A DNA stretch of 64,000 bases, taken from contig JAVYIG010000321.1 of assembly GCA_035222895.1 (NCBI GenBank), forward strand, positions 595,182 to 659,181, written 5' to 3'. Shown here in pieces: positions 46,940 through 59,103 of this stretch (the stretch's first letter is position 1; each line of letters starts with the position of its first letter). The stretch is from Strongylocentrotus droebachiensis (lineage: Eukaryota; Echinodermata; Echinoidea; Camarodonta; Strongylocentrotidae). Both the position numbers and the translations under genes were made by a program. The notes beneath the pieces were generated by a model. That model did no database searches. It was not told the DNA's origin and was given only the letters and a program-made list of their open reading frames with translations.

Positions 46940-47728
46940 TTATTTTGACAGTTTTGGATTCTTGTTCATAAGGTTCTTGAAATAGTCAAACCACATGTTT
47001 GGTTGTATACTGTTTCCAGGTCTTTTCTTTTCAGTGTTTAAATTTTCTAGATCCTTTATCAGATTCCAATATTCCTTAGGGTTTTCACTATACAGAGTAT
47101 CCAATTTGTCTATGATCTGATTTCTCTCTTTGCGTACTATATCTGTCAACTTCTGTTTTAACATTTTTTTCTTAGCGTAATACAGTTGTCTGAGGCCTCG
47201 ATCAAAAGGGTTTCTACACACTTGTTTGCACAGCGTCTTTACACGACGCCCTAGGGCGTAACATTCGGCACTTAGTATTCTTCTTCTTTTCTTCCGTTTC
47301 TTTCTTACTCTGTGTATTTTTTGCCTTATTCTAGCTTTATCGGCAATTGTTAAAATACAGTTTGTAAAGTCATTCACTGTAGCTTCAATTTCAGCTAAAA
47401 CGTAATCTATTTCGCTCGGTATTTTGGCGTTTGACTCGTAGCATGTGAACTTTCCAGTCAGGTCACCCAATTTACGTCCATTGACAATTCTTAGATCACA
47501 AGCTTTACAAAATACGATTACATCTTTTCCTCTTTTGTTTACGGGCCTGGTGTCTTGGTTCCTCCTTGTCATAGACTCAGGACAACTCAATGAATTTGGT
47601 AAAGGTAGTGTTTTACTGTCGTCCATTGAGTCGAACTCATTTGCATCAGCTATGGTATTGGTATGTGCATTTAGATCACCAATAACCATGCACTTTCCTT
47701 GATTTTTATATTTTGCGATGTCTTTCAT
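46940..47728 (-). pseudogene. LINE endonuclease C-terminal part
   Basis: Encodes MVIGDLNAHTNTIADANEFD with the GDxNAH catalytic-core motif of AP-type endonucleases, then GKDVIVFCKACDLRIVNGRK and a S-x-IDYVLA motif (SEIDYVLAEI), all in family order. A basic linker leads toward the reverse transcriptase. The frame extends upstream of the first Met to about 47905, so the N-terminal half of the domain is missing. Confidence 0.8.
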
Positions 47729-47990
47729 TATTGCATCGATTATATCTATGTTTGAAGAAAAGGTAGAATTTTCTGGGCTTATGTAGGCGAAACAAATATA
47801 TAAATCATCTGATGTACCAGATTTATTTGTATGTAGTTTTATCCAGCAATATTCGCTAGAGGTATTATTGATAATAGTGACGCGATGTTTAATAGCCTGT
47901 TTTAATCAAAACATATTCTTTCACATGATTGGTAATAAGAGCTTCCATTTCATTTTTAGAAATTGGGGCGTTTCCAATACTGGTCTTTAT

Positions 47991-48652
47991 CTTTAACAGC
48001 TATTTCATACGCAACGGATTAGCCTAATAAGGGAACAATGAGCTGAATCCCCGTTGATATTGGGGTACCGTGGAACGACAAATATTTCACCAGGATAAAA
48101 GATGACGTAAAATGTGACATAGAAATAACATTGAATATGATTGGAATGTAGGGCGTTGAATACATAACCTACTTTTAAAAGTTAATTAGACTGGCTTGCA
48201 TTGATAATGTTTTTCAACATGCAAGTAGGTAGTTTCCGGCAACTAGAAGAGCGCTTATCCTAGTCAAAATAAAAAAGTGTAGAACTATTTGCGGGAAAAA
48301 AAACCCACAGAAAATTATTATATTTTAAAAAAAAACTCTGAATACATATTTTTTCATCTATCTTCTATTCCAGATCATAGCCTATTAAATGTATATACAT
48401 GTATTTTAAAACATACTTTCCGTTCTTTAGAAGAAGAAAACAGTCTTGTTTTGTAATAAATTCTATAAAATATAGGGAAATATAGAGAAAATAGCCAACA
48501 AAATATGTTCGCACGTTTAAAACGACTAGGGAATGAACGTACGGACAACGCATTCCATACAGATGAGAACATACTTAAGCTATATATACCGAACAGACAT
48601 GTATACCATTCATCGTCCGAATCGTTTAGCAATGGCTCACCCCCTCCTCCTC
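47991..48652. other. No gene or recognised repeat
   Basis: Short frames only. Confidence 0.4.
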
Positions 48653-48745
48653 CTCCTACCTCTTCAACGGCTGCTACTGTTATACTACTTATAGTACTAC
48701 TATCACTACAACCACTACTATCAGTATTACTAATTCTACTAATAT

Positions 48746-48791
<46 letters not shown>

Positions 48792-48969
48792 GCTACAACT
48801 ATTACTACTTCTACTATTACTACTACTACTACTACCACTATTACTACTACTTCTACTACTACTGCTGCTACTGCTGATGTTGCTGCTGTTCACTGCTGCA
48901 GTTACTACAACTACTACTACTACTACTACCACTACTACTACTACTATTACTATTACTACTATACTACTT

Positions 48970-49002
<33 letters not shown>

Positions 49003-49018
49003 ATACTACTACTAGTAT

Positions 49019-49056
<38 letters not shown>

Positions 49057-49057
49057 T

Positions 49058-49092
<35 letters not shown>

Positions 49093-49093
49093 A
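48653..49093 (+). repeat. Long imperfect (CTA)n microsatellite
   Basis: About 440 bp of CTA/ACT triplets with scattered substitutions and a short CTG-rich interruption near 48860-48900. The poly-leucine, threonine and serine frames over it are artefacts. Confidence 0.9.
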
Positions 49094-49551
49094 TTTAGAT
49101 TCTGCTTCCTGTATTTTTTTTTCTTTTATAAAAAATATTTTTGAACCAAAACAAATTTACAACACGCTTATGACCACCAACAACATAAATTGAATGATGA
49201 AATATTAGCTGGAATTAAGAGCAACTGGGGCATGTCCGAGTGAAGGTTGAAGCCTTTGTGTTTCGCCATGTTCCCTATAATACAGTCAATATTCAACCGG
49301 ATGCTTTGCTGTTTATAAGGCAATGAATAGTATGATATCGGTTTATTGTATTCGTATGGAGCTCGCTGTCTAGTTGTCGAGCTCTCCAATATACTTTGTT
49401 CTTCTCGTGCAGGGTGTAGAGAAGGTAAATATATCTAGGCAATGTGATTTGAATTTAATTTTGATCTTATCTCTGATATTGTAAATGGATTGTATTGACA
49501 TCTAAAGCGGTCATATTTACATGGACTTATTTTGTATAATCCTCTCAATAT

Positions 49552-49757
49552 ATAATAATAATAATAATAATCTTTTAGTCCACTCCAAATTTTATTAAAC
49601 CGAAAATGGAAATTCTTTTTGCCCAATTGATCGTGAGCCCGGCAGCCAAACGCCAAACAAGGTAGCAGCAACTCCCGTCTTTTAACGTCTTTTGGTATGA
49701 CGCGGCCGGAGTTCGAACCCCTCCCGGTTGTGAGGCGGATGCTCTACTGACTTAACC
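49552..49757 (-). mobile_element. tRNA-derived SINE with (ATT)n tail
   Basis: Minus strand: GGTTAAGTCAGTAGAGCATC (A box) and GGGGTTCGAACTCC (B box) at the head, close to a tRNA in spacing. The body includes GGGAGTTGCTGCTACC and GTTTGGCTGCCGGGCTCACG, and the tail ATTATTATTATTAT at 49552-49566. A free tRNA gene is unlikely, because the acceptor ends do not pair and a SINE body follows. Confidence 0.75.
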
Positions 49758-50534
49758 AATATATAAAACTGTATAATTATCTGATCTTACACCCTTTGAT
49801 TTTCTATTTATTTCATATCCAAGAATGCAAACCGAACTCAATATTATTATTGTTTTCATTATTTATGATTTATTTACTATGTACTGTTTATATCTGGATT
49901 CATTTAATAGTGTTAAAGCATATAATTATATTTTTATGTCTATGGAATTATTTTTACCTTGTAAATTCACTTGCATCAGCCTCCAGCTGTATTGTTGAAT
50001 ATTCGAATAAAACCTTATCAAATCAAATCAAAATATATATATGTATTTTATGTATGGGTTTGATTGGATTTTTTATATGATTCGCATTTGTAAAATGTAG
50101 TTGAATTGAATTGTTCAACTGCATTCTACAGTAATGTTTATTAATTCATGCATTCCAAGATTGATATTTACGAAGAACCATCGTTGAAACCAGGGGATGC
50201 AATTTGGGATAATGCCCCAGGTCATTTCTTTTCAGCAGCATCGCCACTGATTATTTTTTCTCTCAAAAGAAACTGCACATAATATAAACAGACACAATAT
50301 CTGGATAAAGAGGTAGAGAGACAGGGAGAGAGAGAGATAGAGTAACAGAGATATTCGAAATGGGTGGTATACTTTAATGCTGCATCAAATAATTGTTTTT
50401 GATAGCGATTTTTTTCTTCTTTTCGGGCACGAATGGTGAACCATGGCTTATCATAAGGAAACGAAACTTAAACAGTACAACCTGAATAGCTAATAAACGG
50501 TGGAAGAAATAGACCAACATATGAATTATCCTAT
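49758..50534. other. No gene; possible LINE tail near 50030
   Basis: AATAAAACCTTATCAAATCA with repeated TCAAA at about 50005-50035 looks like a LINE 3' end on the + strand, but no coding part is recognisable. The rest is unassigned. Confidence 0.3.
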
Positions 50535-51155
50535 TGTAACGCGTTTATTAACCGAGGGAACTTATAAACCAAAATCAATCATCGAACATGCTGCATCAAA
50601 AACAATCTAAACTCTCCAACAAAACTCAAGTAAACCAGGACAGTAGAAAACACAACCTCACACGAAGAAGGACGGGACGGAACAGAACTAACTTTAATAC
50701 TCAATATTATAACATGGCTCTGAGTACAAATCAGGCATCATAACAAAATAAACCAATCAGGGGAAAGTCATGTGATAAGAGAAACGAATGAGGTGAACAG
50801 GCTAGATAGAGCAAAGGTGAGAGGCAAAGAGAACGAATGAGAGAAGAGAAAGTGCATGTTGCTAGGGCAGGAAAAGGCAACCATGCATAGAGAATGAGAA
50901 GACAACAAAGGGAATGGGTTTGAAGGAGAGAGAGGAAAATAAGGTGTGGCAGTAGTGCAACTGAAAGACTGTGCTGTAAGAAGGTGAATGAAATGGGAAC
51001 ATGAGCAGGGAAAATGAATATGCAAATGAATATGCAAATGAAGAATGCAAATGAAGAATGCAAATATATATATGAATATGTAATAATGGATAATGGATAA
51101 GGAAGAGATGAGAAATTTACTAACTGAAATATAAAGACAAATTCAAACTGTTACA
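50535..51155 (-). repeat. Gypsy 3' LTR
   Basis: 621 bp, TG...CA ends, near-identical to the LTR at 54842-55464. Frames within it are duplicated in the other LTR and encode no known domain. Confidence 0.9.
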
Positions 51156-51838
51156 TAAATATCCTTCTACGCAAAAATTGTCCTCAATTTTCTAGAGGTA
51201 CGCAAAGCAATATAAAGAATTGACTGCTTTCCAAACTACTAGTAAAACTATGTAATAAAAAAAAACATTTTCATTGAACCTAAAACTTGAGTATATACAT
51301 AATTGCATATCCTATTTTTTTTTGTAAAAGAAAATAACAAGTCAATTCAATGGCTAAAGACAATCATAAGCGATTGTCCCAAATGTATTTTTAAAAAATA
51401 TGAGCCATAAATACAGTCATGATTTGGAATCTCCAAAAACAAAATAAGAACACTTTGTTCCACTAATTCCCAAAATTCATGAATACATGTAATTGAATCC
51501 ATGAATAACATTATCTTTAAAAAAAAAGTGCTTACATGTAGTAACGTCATGTCTGTACTTTACACAGATCCTTTACATCAATAGCATTGAAAGTATTGAT
51601 ATTGCAGTCAGTGCCTATACAACAATAACAGAAAAATATTTCTGTTTCTGAGACCAAAAAAAGAAAAGGTCCAAATCTCCTCGACTAATTGATATCTTGC
51701 TTTAAAAAAAAACTGCGATTGTATATCAATTCTTTTTTTTTTTCTTTTTTTTTTCGTTTCTTTTTTTCCCGAACAAAATTTTGACTCGCACGTTTTTGGA
51801 AATTAGCGTTTAAACAAGAAATGACTGCAAAATCAATT

Positions 51839-53971
51839 TTACACAAAATCTTTATATCTCGTCGGCGTGACGATAGTCCGTCCAGATCTGGTTTGAGTTT
51901 GGTTTGGTCGTCTCGGGGGTCGTTGAGGAAGTCCTGGGGGTCCTGGGGGTGGTGGCTGTAGTCCTGGGGATGATAGAGGTAGTCCCAGGGGTGGTGGAGG
52001 TAGTCCCGGGGGCGTTGGCAGAAGTCCAGCTGGTCCCTGAATTGGTGATGGTGGAACAACTAACCCAGGTGGCGGGTTAGTAACTGGAAGAAGGGGGGTA
52101 GTGTTCCCTGACTGGTCTCTAAATGGTAGGGAACCAGACAGAGGGGTGAAGTAAGGACGGTGTTCCTGACTGCATGTGAAGGTAGGGGGAACGTCCGTGT
52201 TAGATGATCGGGCGTCAACTCTGGTATGTGGAGTCCACTCGGATCGGTAGGGTTTGAGTCTGTTCTTGTGTATGATTCTATGGGTGTGGTTGGTGGCGGA
52301 TGACAAGACCCGGTACGGTTTGAGTCTGTTCTTGAGGGGAGCGTGGTTGCTGGGATTAGGTGATCTAATCGTCTCACATGCCCTGCATTTCTCGCAGAAA
52401 TCAAGGACATCTCTATGCATGTAGGGCCAGAAGTAGGATGACTTCGCTCGTTCGAGAGTCCGTTCTGCACTAAAGTGTCCTGAAGTTGGGTGACCATGAA
52501 GAAGGTTCAAAACTTCTTGCACCAAGCTTTCTGGGACTATGGCTTGGTAGAGCCTAACTGATCGTTTCTCGTCCATTTTTGTGCGATACAAGATATCGTT
52601 GTGGATGGATAGACGAGAAAACTGCCAAAGAAGTCTGCGCTTTCCAGGCTGGCTGCGACGTATTTCCTTGACAGTTGGCCTTGTATTATTGGTAACCATG
52701 TGCCGGATATCTTCAAGGTCTCTGTCTAGCCTCTGGTGGTGAAGAAGCTTAGGCTCTAGTCCTTGGAGGCAGGTTGGTGGGGAAGATGAAGGCTGAGGAA
52801 CTTCTGATTCTAATTCAGACATGGTTTGGGTACCAACTGAAGAATAGGATGTAACATTAAGGGTGCACACCGTACACACCTGAGAACTCTGAGTGGAAGA
52901 AGGACGAGGAAGCTGTGGTTCTCGATGGCTGTCAGGGTGACGAGACAAAAATTCTTGGTAGGTGGCTCGCCCATCATGCTGGGGTCTGTTAGATGGATAA
53001 CTGTGACTTGGGCTCGATGGACGACCATGACCTGGACTCGATGGACGACCATGACTTGGACTCGATGGACGGTACTGATCATGACGAAGGGTGTGCCTGG
53101 GTCGAGGACTTGGTGACCGATATCGTTTAGTAGATGAAGACTCGTAGCGTTGTGATGGTGAGTGGTAGCGTTGTGATGGTGAGTGGTAGCGTTGGGGGGA
53201 ACGCTGGTCATACCTCCCAGAGTACCTGTGCTGGGGGCTCTGTGATCTTTGCCTTGCAAAAGGGCTACGTGAATGATGAAGGTTGTGATTACTGAATTGT
53301 GATTTCAGCCTATCGACATCATTGTCTTTAGAGCGGTAATGACTGAGTTGAGTTTCCAGGTGGTCAAACCTCTTATCCACTCCATCCAGTCGGTTGACAA
53401 GCTGCTGGAGGAGATCCTCTTGCGTGGCTGCAACACACGTGTCTGGTTTAGGAACTTTGGCATGTCCTAGCGTGTGGGCTCTTTCAACCCGAAGAGCAAG
53501 ATCTCGGGCTTCCTTGAAAGTTACGGCTCCAAGCTCATGAATGCGAATTTGGAGGAAATTACTCAGACCGGCAACAAATCTACGGAACTTCTCTCCCTCT
53601 TGAGCCTTTTCCCCATACTCGGGAAAGGCTTCTTGTACTAAACTCGTAATAGCGGCTGCATAAACCTCTAAAGGTTCATCATCTTGTCTAGTCCTGGCGG
53701 TAATGCACGACTGGAATGCGGCTATGTCATTCTTTCTTCCAAAAACAACAGAAAGCGCTCTCTCACTCTCTGCAAAACTTGCCTTTGTTGAAGAAGGAAG
53801 ATTCTCCCACACCGTAAAAGCTGATCCAGCCAGGCGAGAAGGAAGGAGGACATGCAAACGACTCTCTGTACTAGGGTCAACTTCGGCTGCAACTTTCAGA
53901 CGCTTTGCCCACTGGGCAAAATCTCTCCCATCCTTTCCGGTAAAAATCTCGGGTAATTCTATCCGGAACAT
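51839..53971 (-). pseudogene. Gypsy gag/partial pol region (fossil)
   Basis: The first ~200 residues are gag-like (FAQWAKRLKVAAE, retrotransposon-gag style helices). An Arg/Ser/Tyr-rich repeat follows (SPSQRYHSPS), then an integrase H2C2 zinc-binding motif (HGHPTSGHFSAERTL...CEKCRAC) and a proline-rich tail. This is not a host gene: it lies between matching LTRs. Confidence 0.85.
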
Positions 53972-54841
53972 GGTAAGTAGACTGTCGTCTCCAGCAATAT
54001 AATGTACAATAACTATATGTAGCCAACCAATAACCTACGCTAGGCGACGGTGAAGAAAGGCTGGACTACGAGGTAAGTATAGTAGATGTACAGGGGTGCG
54101 GGAAAAAAACTCACTCCCGATTACGTGTGAAAATATAGCTGCTCTATCAATTCCAACCATCAGACGAAGACTTAATTAAATAAGCTTGTGAAAGGTAGTA
54201 TCTGAAGGAGGAAGCATGTATAACAGACAAATAGCTGTGGAGTACGATGCCACATGAACAATCAACGATTGTCAGAAAATACAAGTCCTGAGCTGCTGGT
54301 CCAAGTATCAAACTGATGAAGGATGAACATACACATGTACAGGTGGTGTACATGCAAGTTACAGGCGGAAAAAGGAAGATTAACCTCAAAGCTGGCTCAA
54401 CAGGATCACTGCATGAAGAAAAACTGCGACAAGGCAAGCAATATTAAACGAGGTAACCACAAGTAGTACAATAAGACTGATATTCAAGTGGTGAAAATGA
54501 GTCTTGTACAACAACACTTCCAAGAAAAGTCAGCATAACCCACATTAACGAAGAAGGGAGAACCTTGTAAAACGACAAGAATGTCCCAATTAATGAAGTA
54601 GGGTAAACTACACTTAATTATCAACTGGTGACTCACCAAAATAATTGTAGAACTACGGTGAGGTGGAGTTGAAGAAGAGGATGTATGATGATATAGCTTG
54701 CTAATTAGCACCAAGCTTGCTGAAGGAGGGTGAAAACAGAAGCAAGGTACAGGCAAACAGCAGCAAAAATATGAAAGCACGACATGGCGAAATTGGTTCG
54801 AAACAATCTGGACAAAACACAGAAACACCGCTGCCACCAAT

Positions 54842-55464
54842 TGTAACGCGTTTATTAACCGAGGGAACTTATAAACCAAAATCAATCATCGAACATGCTG
54901 CATCAAAAACAATCTAAACTCTCCAACAAAACTCAAGTAAACCAGGACAGTAGAAAACACAACCTCACACGAAGAAGGACGGGACGGAACAGAACTAACT
55001 TTAATACTCAATATTATAACATGGCTCTGAGTACAAATCAGGCATCATAACAAAATAAACCAATCAGGGGAAAGTCATGTGATAAGAGAAACGAATGAGG
55101 TGAACAGGCTAGATAGAGCAAAGGTGAGAGGCAAAGAGAACGAATGAGAGAAGAGAAAGTGCATGTTGCTAGGGCAGGAAAAGGCAACCATGCATAGAGA
55201 ATGAGAAGACAACAAAGGGAATGGGTTTGAAGGAGAGAGAGGAAAATAAGGTGTGGCAGTAGTGCAACTGAAAGACTGTGCTGTAAGAAGGTGAATGAAA
55301 TGGGAACATGAGCAGGGAAAATGAATATGCAAATGAATATGCAAATGAAGAATGCAAATGAAGAATGCAAATATATATATATGAATATGTAATAATGGAT
55401 AATGGATAAGGAAGAGATGAGAAATTTACTAACTGAAATATAAAGACAAATTCAAACTGTTACA
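54842..55464 (-). repeat. Gypsy 5' LTR
   Basis: 623 bp. Same ends and sequence as the 3' LTR apart from a 2-bp longer AT repeat near 55370-55382. Confidence 0.9.
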
Positions 55465-55639
55465 CTATCAACCCCTGTAAACAAAAATGTTTTTAAATCA
55501 CGACCTTATTACTACACCTAGCACAATTAATTTAACAATGACAAAAACTGGCAACCCCCCCCCCCCCCCGCCAACAATGTTTGTTATGAAAATTTACATT
55601 AGTGACTATGATATCTATACACTGACCCGACAGCGGAAA

Positions 55640-55797
55640 CAATTGAAAATAGACTATGTCCACACCCTGTGGTAGGTTTATATATACATATTCATTTCAA
55701 TGACGTCAGGTTGAAAAGCAATTGAAAATAGACTATGTGCACACCCTGTGGTTGGTTTATATATACATATTCATTTCAATGACGTCAGGTTGAAAAG
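55640..55797. repeat. Two tandem 79-bp units, each with CRE and TATA-like sites
   Basis: Units at 55640-55718 and 55719-55797 differ at two positions by eye. Each contains TTTATATATACATA and, about 20 bp later, TGACGTCA (full CRE). On the minus strand the order is CRE then TATA, as in a compact promoter. No exon is seen on either side. Confidence 0.75.
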
Positions 55798-56139
55798 TAA
55801 CTGCGAGGCTTAGGAATTATCCTCTACCTACATGTATCATGCCCCAAGCTTTTGTTGGAAAGATTCTCTCATACACTTTAGTTGTGAACAAGAATTTAAT
55901 GAATCTCTCAGGATCAATAATTTATTAGGGTATGTGTGTCTATAAATTGAGCAGTTTATAATGAAATTGATAATAATGGATTTAAAATAAAAGAAAACAC
56001 AGATCACAATTATAAAATAGATTCAGAATATTCTAAAAAAGATTGTTGAAAATATCAGCAAATCTGTTTAGTAATTAGACGATATGCTTTTCAAACTCTG
56101 CATGACATCTAGAATTATTGCTCATTGCCTCATTGACTT
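55798..56139. other. No gene or recognised repeat
   Basis: AT-rich, only short frames. Confidence 0.4.
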
Positions 56140-56645
56140 GTATTGATATACTATTAAATATTCAATGTACTTTGCCCCGACAAACGTGTTATCAGTGTGC
56201 CATTATACATCTGTTTTATTTCAACATTGTGAATAGGGGATTTTCCCCACTAAAGTATAATAGCTAAAGATTCTACATGAGCATATTGTAAGAGCATAAT
56301 ACACTTTGTTGTAAACCATTCATGAGTGGCTGCTTTGATGTGTTTGCTATCATCAATAGCTGAATACAGGGCAGTCATGTTGGAAATCAAAGTTCTTTTG
56401 AAAAAAGGCAACTTCAATAGCCGTGTCGGTCACCTTTTCAGATCTGCCAATACAGTGTTTTACAATTATGGAAAAAATTCCGTCATCCGATCGTGGTTTT
56501 TATGGGCGGTGCAGTATGGCATTGAGACTTCCCTTGAGTTATTTTATTGTTGGAAAATGTATGTTTTCAATATTTTGTCGAATTGACGTCTCCATGGTAT
56601 ACGGGCTAAACTACACTTTTATGTTAAATTCCAGTAATTTATCAC

Positions 56646-56676
<31 letters not shown>

Positions 56677-56847
56677 ATGCAAAGAACTTAAATTTCAAAG
56701 CTTGGTAAGCTGGGAAAATGATCGCAAAGGCTTTTGGGAAATCAACCCTTGAACTTCAGTAGCCTTGCCCTTCACATTTGGAAACCGTACGCGCACTACA
56801 TCGCATCCCTACCATGTCTGGTGCAGAAATCGCTTCCAGGTTCCTAG

Positions 56848-57629
56848 CAGTGGCGTAATGACCAAAAACTTGTGGGGGGTCAGAACAAAATCCTTATCAC
56901 CACCAAGTAGAATAATGCAGGGGCGGCGGAGCGCCTTCCAAAATAGGGAGGTGGCAACAAAAAAGGGCACTTTCTGGAAAAAAGGGCACCTACAAAGGAA
57001 AACATCAACAAAACCTACATAATTTCAGACATTGGTATATACCCCTACATCGTCATGATTGTGATTACACTACCAGGGATGATATCAATATTTGTTCCTT
57101 TCTTTACGTGGTACAAGATACTATTTAAATAAGCAGCATGCTTTGCAGTTAGGTGTGATGGTCTAAATTTAATTTTCGAGCGAGTGAAGCGAGCTAGCAA
57201 AAAAATTAAGATTTGTGAGGTCCCAGTGCAAAAAAATTACATCTTATAAAGAGGACCAGAAAAAAAAAAACCTGATGAGTATTAAAATGAAAAGGGACTC
57301 AACATAAATGAAAAGAGGCACTTGTGAGAAAGTAAATGGGGAATCTGTTGGAGGAGAAGGGCACCTATCAAGCTTGATAGGGGCATTTATCAGATATTAA
57401 AAGGGGCATTTTGAAAAGGGGAAGGGGCTCATACAAAAAAAGGGGGGGGCACGTGTCGAAGTAAAAATGGGCAAACATATCAAAGGTGAAAAGGGGAATT
57501 TCTCGCACCTGAAAAGACGTACTCACCAGAGATGAAAAGAGAGGAAAAGGACAGTTATTAGAAAGAAAAGGGCACTTGTCCTATGTAAAAAGGGGCTTTT
57601 TGTGGGTACCTGAAAAAGTGGGTGGCACA

Positions 57630-57665
<36 letters not shown>

Positions 57666-58752
57666 ACGGTGGCCGAGCGAAGTTCAAAGTGGGAGGCACC
57701 AAGAGTGATAATTAGCTAGGGCGCGTTTAATGATGAGAGGAAAAGGGAACACTGATCAGAAAAGAAAAGGAGCATGTGAATGAAAAAGGGGTACTTGTAA
57801 TAAAGGAAAATGTGCATCAGTTAAAAGAAATGGGCACCGATCAGATATTAAAGGGGCATTTATCGGAGGTGAAGGGGGCACTTATCTGAAGTGAAAAGGA
57901 GTAACTTCTCGTACCTGAAAAGGGTAATTTACCAGAGAAGGGGCACTTATGCGAAGGGGAAGTGGCTCTTTTTCTAATGGAGCACTTATCATTAGGAAAA
58001 GGGGCACTTTATATTAGAAAGGAGAAAGGGCACATGTGCAAATATAAGGTGCGCTTATCCGAGTTAAATGGGGGGGGGGGAGTTATTAAAAGGGGGAAGG
58101 GGCACTTTTTACACAGGAAAAGGGGCACTTGTCAAAGTAAAAGAGGCACGTACCTCTCAGATTAAATAGGAAAATTATTAAAGGTGAAGGGGGCACTTAT
58201 CAAAAGTGAAAAGAGGAACTTCTCGTACCTAACTTGGAGCACCTACTATAGATTAAAAAGGGCACTTATGAGAATGGAAAATGGACACTTATTGCAAAGG
58301 AAAATGGGAACTTGTCTAAGGAAAAGGGGCACGTGTCCAAATATAAGGGGCCCTTATCAGAGCTGAAAAGGGGAAGGCTTAGTTTTACAAACTAATATGG
58401 GCACTTGTAAAAGTAAAAGGGGCACTATTCCTATGTAAAAAGGGGCATTTCTTAAAAAGTTAAAGGGGCACTTTTCCTATGTAAAAAGGGGCACTTTTCG
58501 GGTGCTTGAAAAAATGGGGGGCACTGTGCCCCCCCCCCCCTTGCCCCCCGCGGGAGGGCCGCCTTTACCCCCACCCCTCCTAGCCCCACTTGGAGTGCCG
58601 CCTCTGGCATAATGGGCACAAATGAGAGAAAAAACCCGGAAATTCATTTCATTTTTGCAACATTTGTAAATCACTGGTTTCGAATTAGAAATAAACCACA
58701 TTTGATTTTTTTTTTTTTTTTTTTTTTTGGGGGGGGGGGGGGGGGTCAACTG
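56848..58752. mobile_element. Outer MITE-like element (CAGTGGCGTAATG family)
   Basis: Begins CAGTGGCGTAATGACC (the same family as 39661) and ends ...CAACTG. TCCTAG is repeated on both sides (56842-56847 and 58753-58758), and the intact X copies read AACCTGG...TAGTATAA-type sequence across this point. Its own interior is only about 70 bp plus about 146 bp; the rest is the nested element 56918-58606. Long T and G runs (T22, G16) end it. Confidence 0.6.
56918..58606. mobile_element. hAT-like element filled with AAGGGGCACTT repeats
   Basis: Ends CAGGGGCGGCGGAGCGCC and, inverted, CAGAGGCGGCACTCC. The 8-bp target duplication is GAATAATG/GCATAATG (one mismatch). From about 57280 the interior is a long run of imperfect ~30-bp repeats (AAAAGGGGCACTTATC and variants) with several G- or C-runs, including 33 consecutive C at 57633-57665. 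No transposase. The fragment at 2100-2345 is of the same family. Confidence 0.75.
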
Positions 58753-59103
58753 TCCTAGTATAATGTGTTATCAGTACATCAGTACAAAATATATCAATAT
58801 TCAGTTTGCCCCAAACATCATCAGTTCATAAACAACACGACCTATTTAGTATTTTATCATTTCTATGAGAAGTCTTTATTGATTGCTTGATCTACATGAA
58901 TGTATTTATTCAAAAGCATTCCCTCAATTGCGCAATCGCCGCCATTAAGAATCATCTGGATTCCAGACCCTACCTAATTTTTGTTCTAAACATAATAGTA
59001 TGTTAGAGTGAAAATGTATCCATTCATTCGTGTATTATTTAAATCGTAATGTTATTATATTATGTATATTTCTTTTAGTAGCGTTAGAGCTTCGCAAATT
59101 GTG

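Larger units (their letters stand above)
44600..47990 (-). mobile_element. CR1/Jockey-group LINE, nearly full ORF2, 5'-truncated
   Basis: Minus strand, from about 47990 down to 44600: endonuclease C-terminal half, reverse transcriptase, then a C-terminal Cys/His region and a 3' UTR. One in-frame stop (complement of 46940-46942) separates endonuclease from reverse transcriptase in the same frame. One frame change near 45450 separates reverse transcriptase from the C-terminus. Two lesions over more than 3 kb mean a fairly young copy. The clade call rests on the motif style (NYRGICLSSCLGKLF, FIDLRKAFD, YADD) and the GRYKRPEKTP...C-C-H-C end; I am not sure which of CR1, Jockey or I it is. Confidence 0.8.
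50535..55464 (-). mobile_element. Ty3/Gypsy LTR retrotransposon copy, recent, non-autonomous
   Basis: LTRs at 50535-51155 and 54842-55464 flank an internal region read on the minus strand. A 4-bp CTAT duplication lies on both sides (50531-50534, 55465-55468), and each LTR begins TGTAAC and ends GTTACA. Parts seen: a gag-like protein region and an integrase-type zinc-binding region (HxxxxH...C-x2-C), then a proline-rich end. The remaining pol domains are not seen, so this copy is incomplete and could not act alone. Next to the 5' LTR is TTGGTGGCAGCGG, a plausible primer-binding site. The LTRs differ visibly only in the length of a short AT repeat, so insertion was very recent. Confidence 0.9.
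56140..58860 (-). repeat. Repeat X, inverted copy 4, with nested elements
   Basis: Inverted X landmarks: TGATAGCAAACACATC (complement near 56340), the arm TGGGCGGTGCAGTATGGCAT at about 56500, GGTAAGCTGGGAAAATGATC at 56705, then CTTCCAGGTTCCTAG. The copy is cut at 56847 by an element that ends at 58752 and resumes with TAGTATAATGTGTTATCAGT up to about 58860. Confidence 0.6.

Noticed and set aside
48505-49098. 197-codon poly-leucine/threonine frame
   Set aside because: It is the translation of the (CTA)n microsatellite; other frames of the same tract are equally open.
49690-49757. tRNA gene on the minus strand
   Set aside because: Good A and B boxes, but acceptor ends do not pair and a SINE body with (ATT)n tail follows.
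50731-51063. Leucine/phenylalanine-rich possible membrane protein, present again at 55038-55370
   Set aside because: Both copies lie inside the two LTRs of the Gypsy element.
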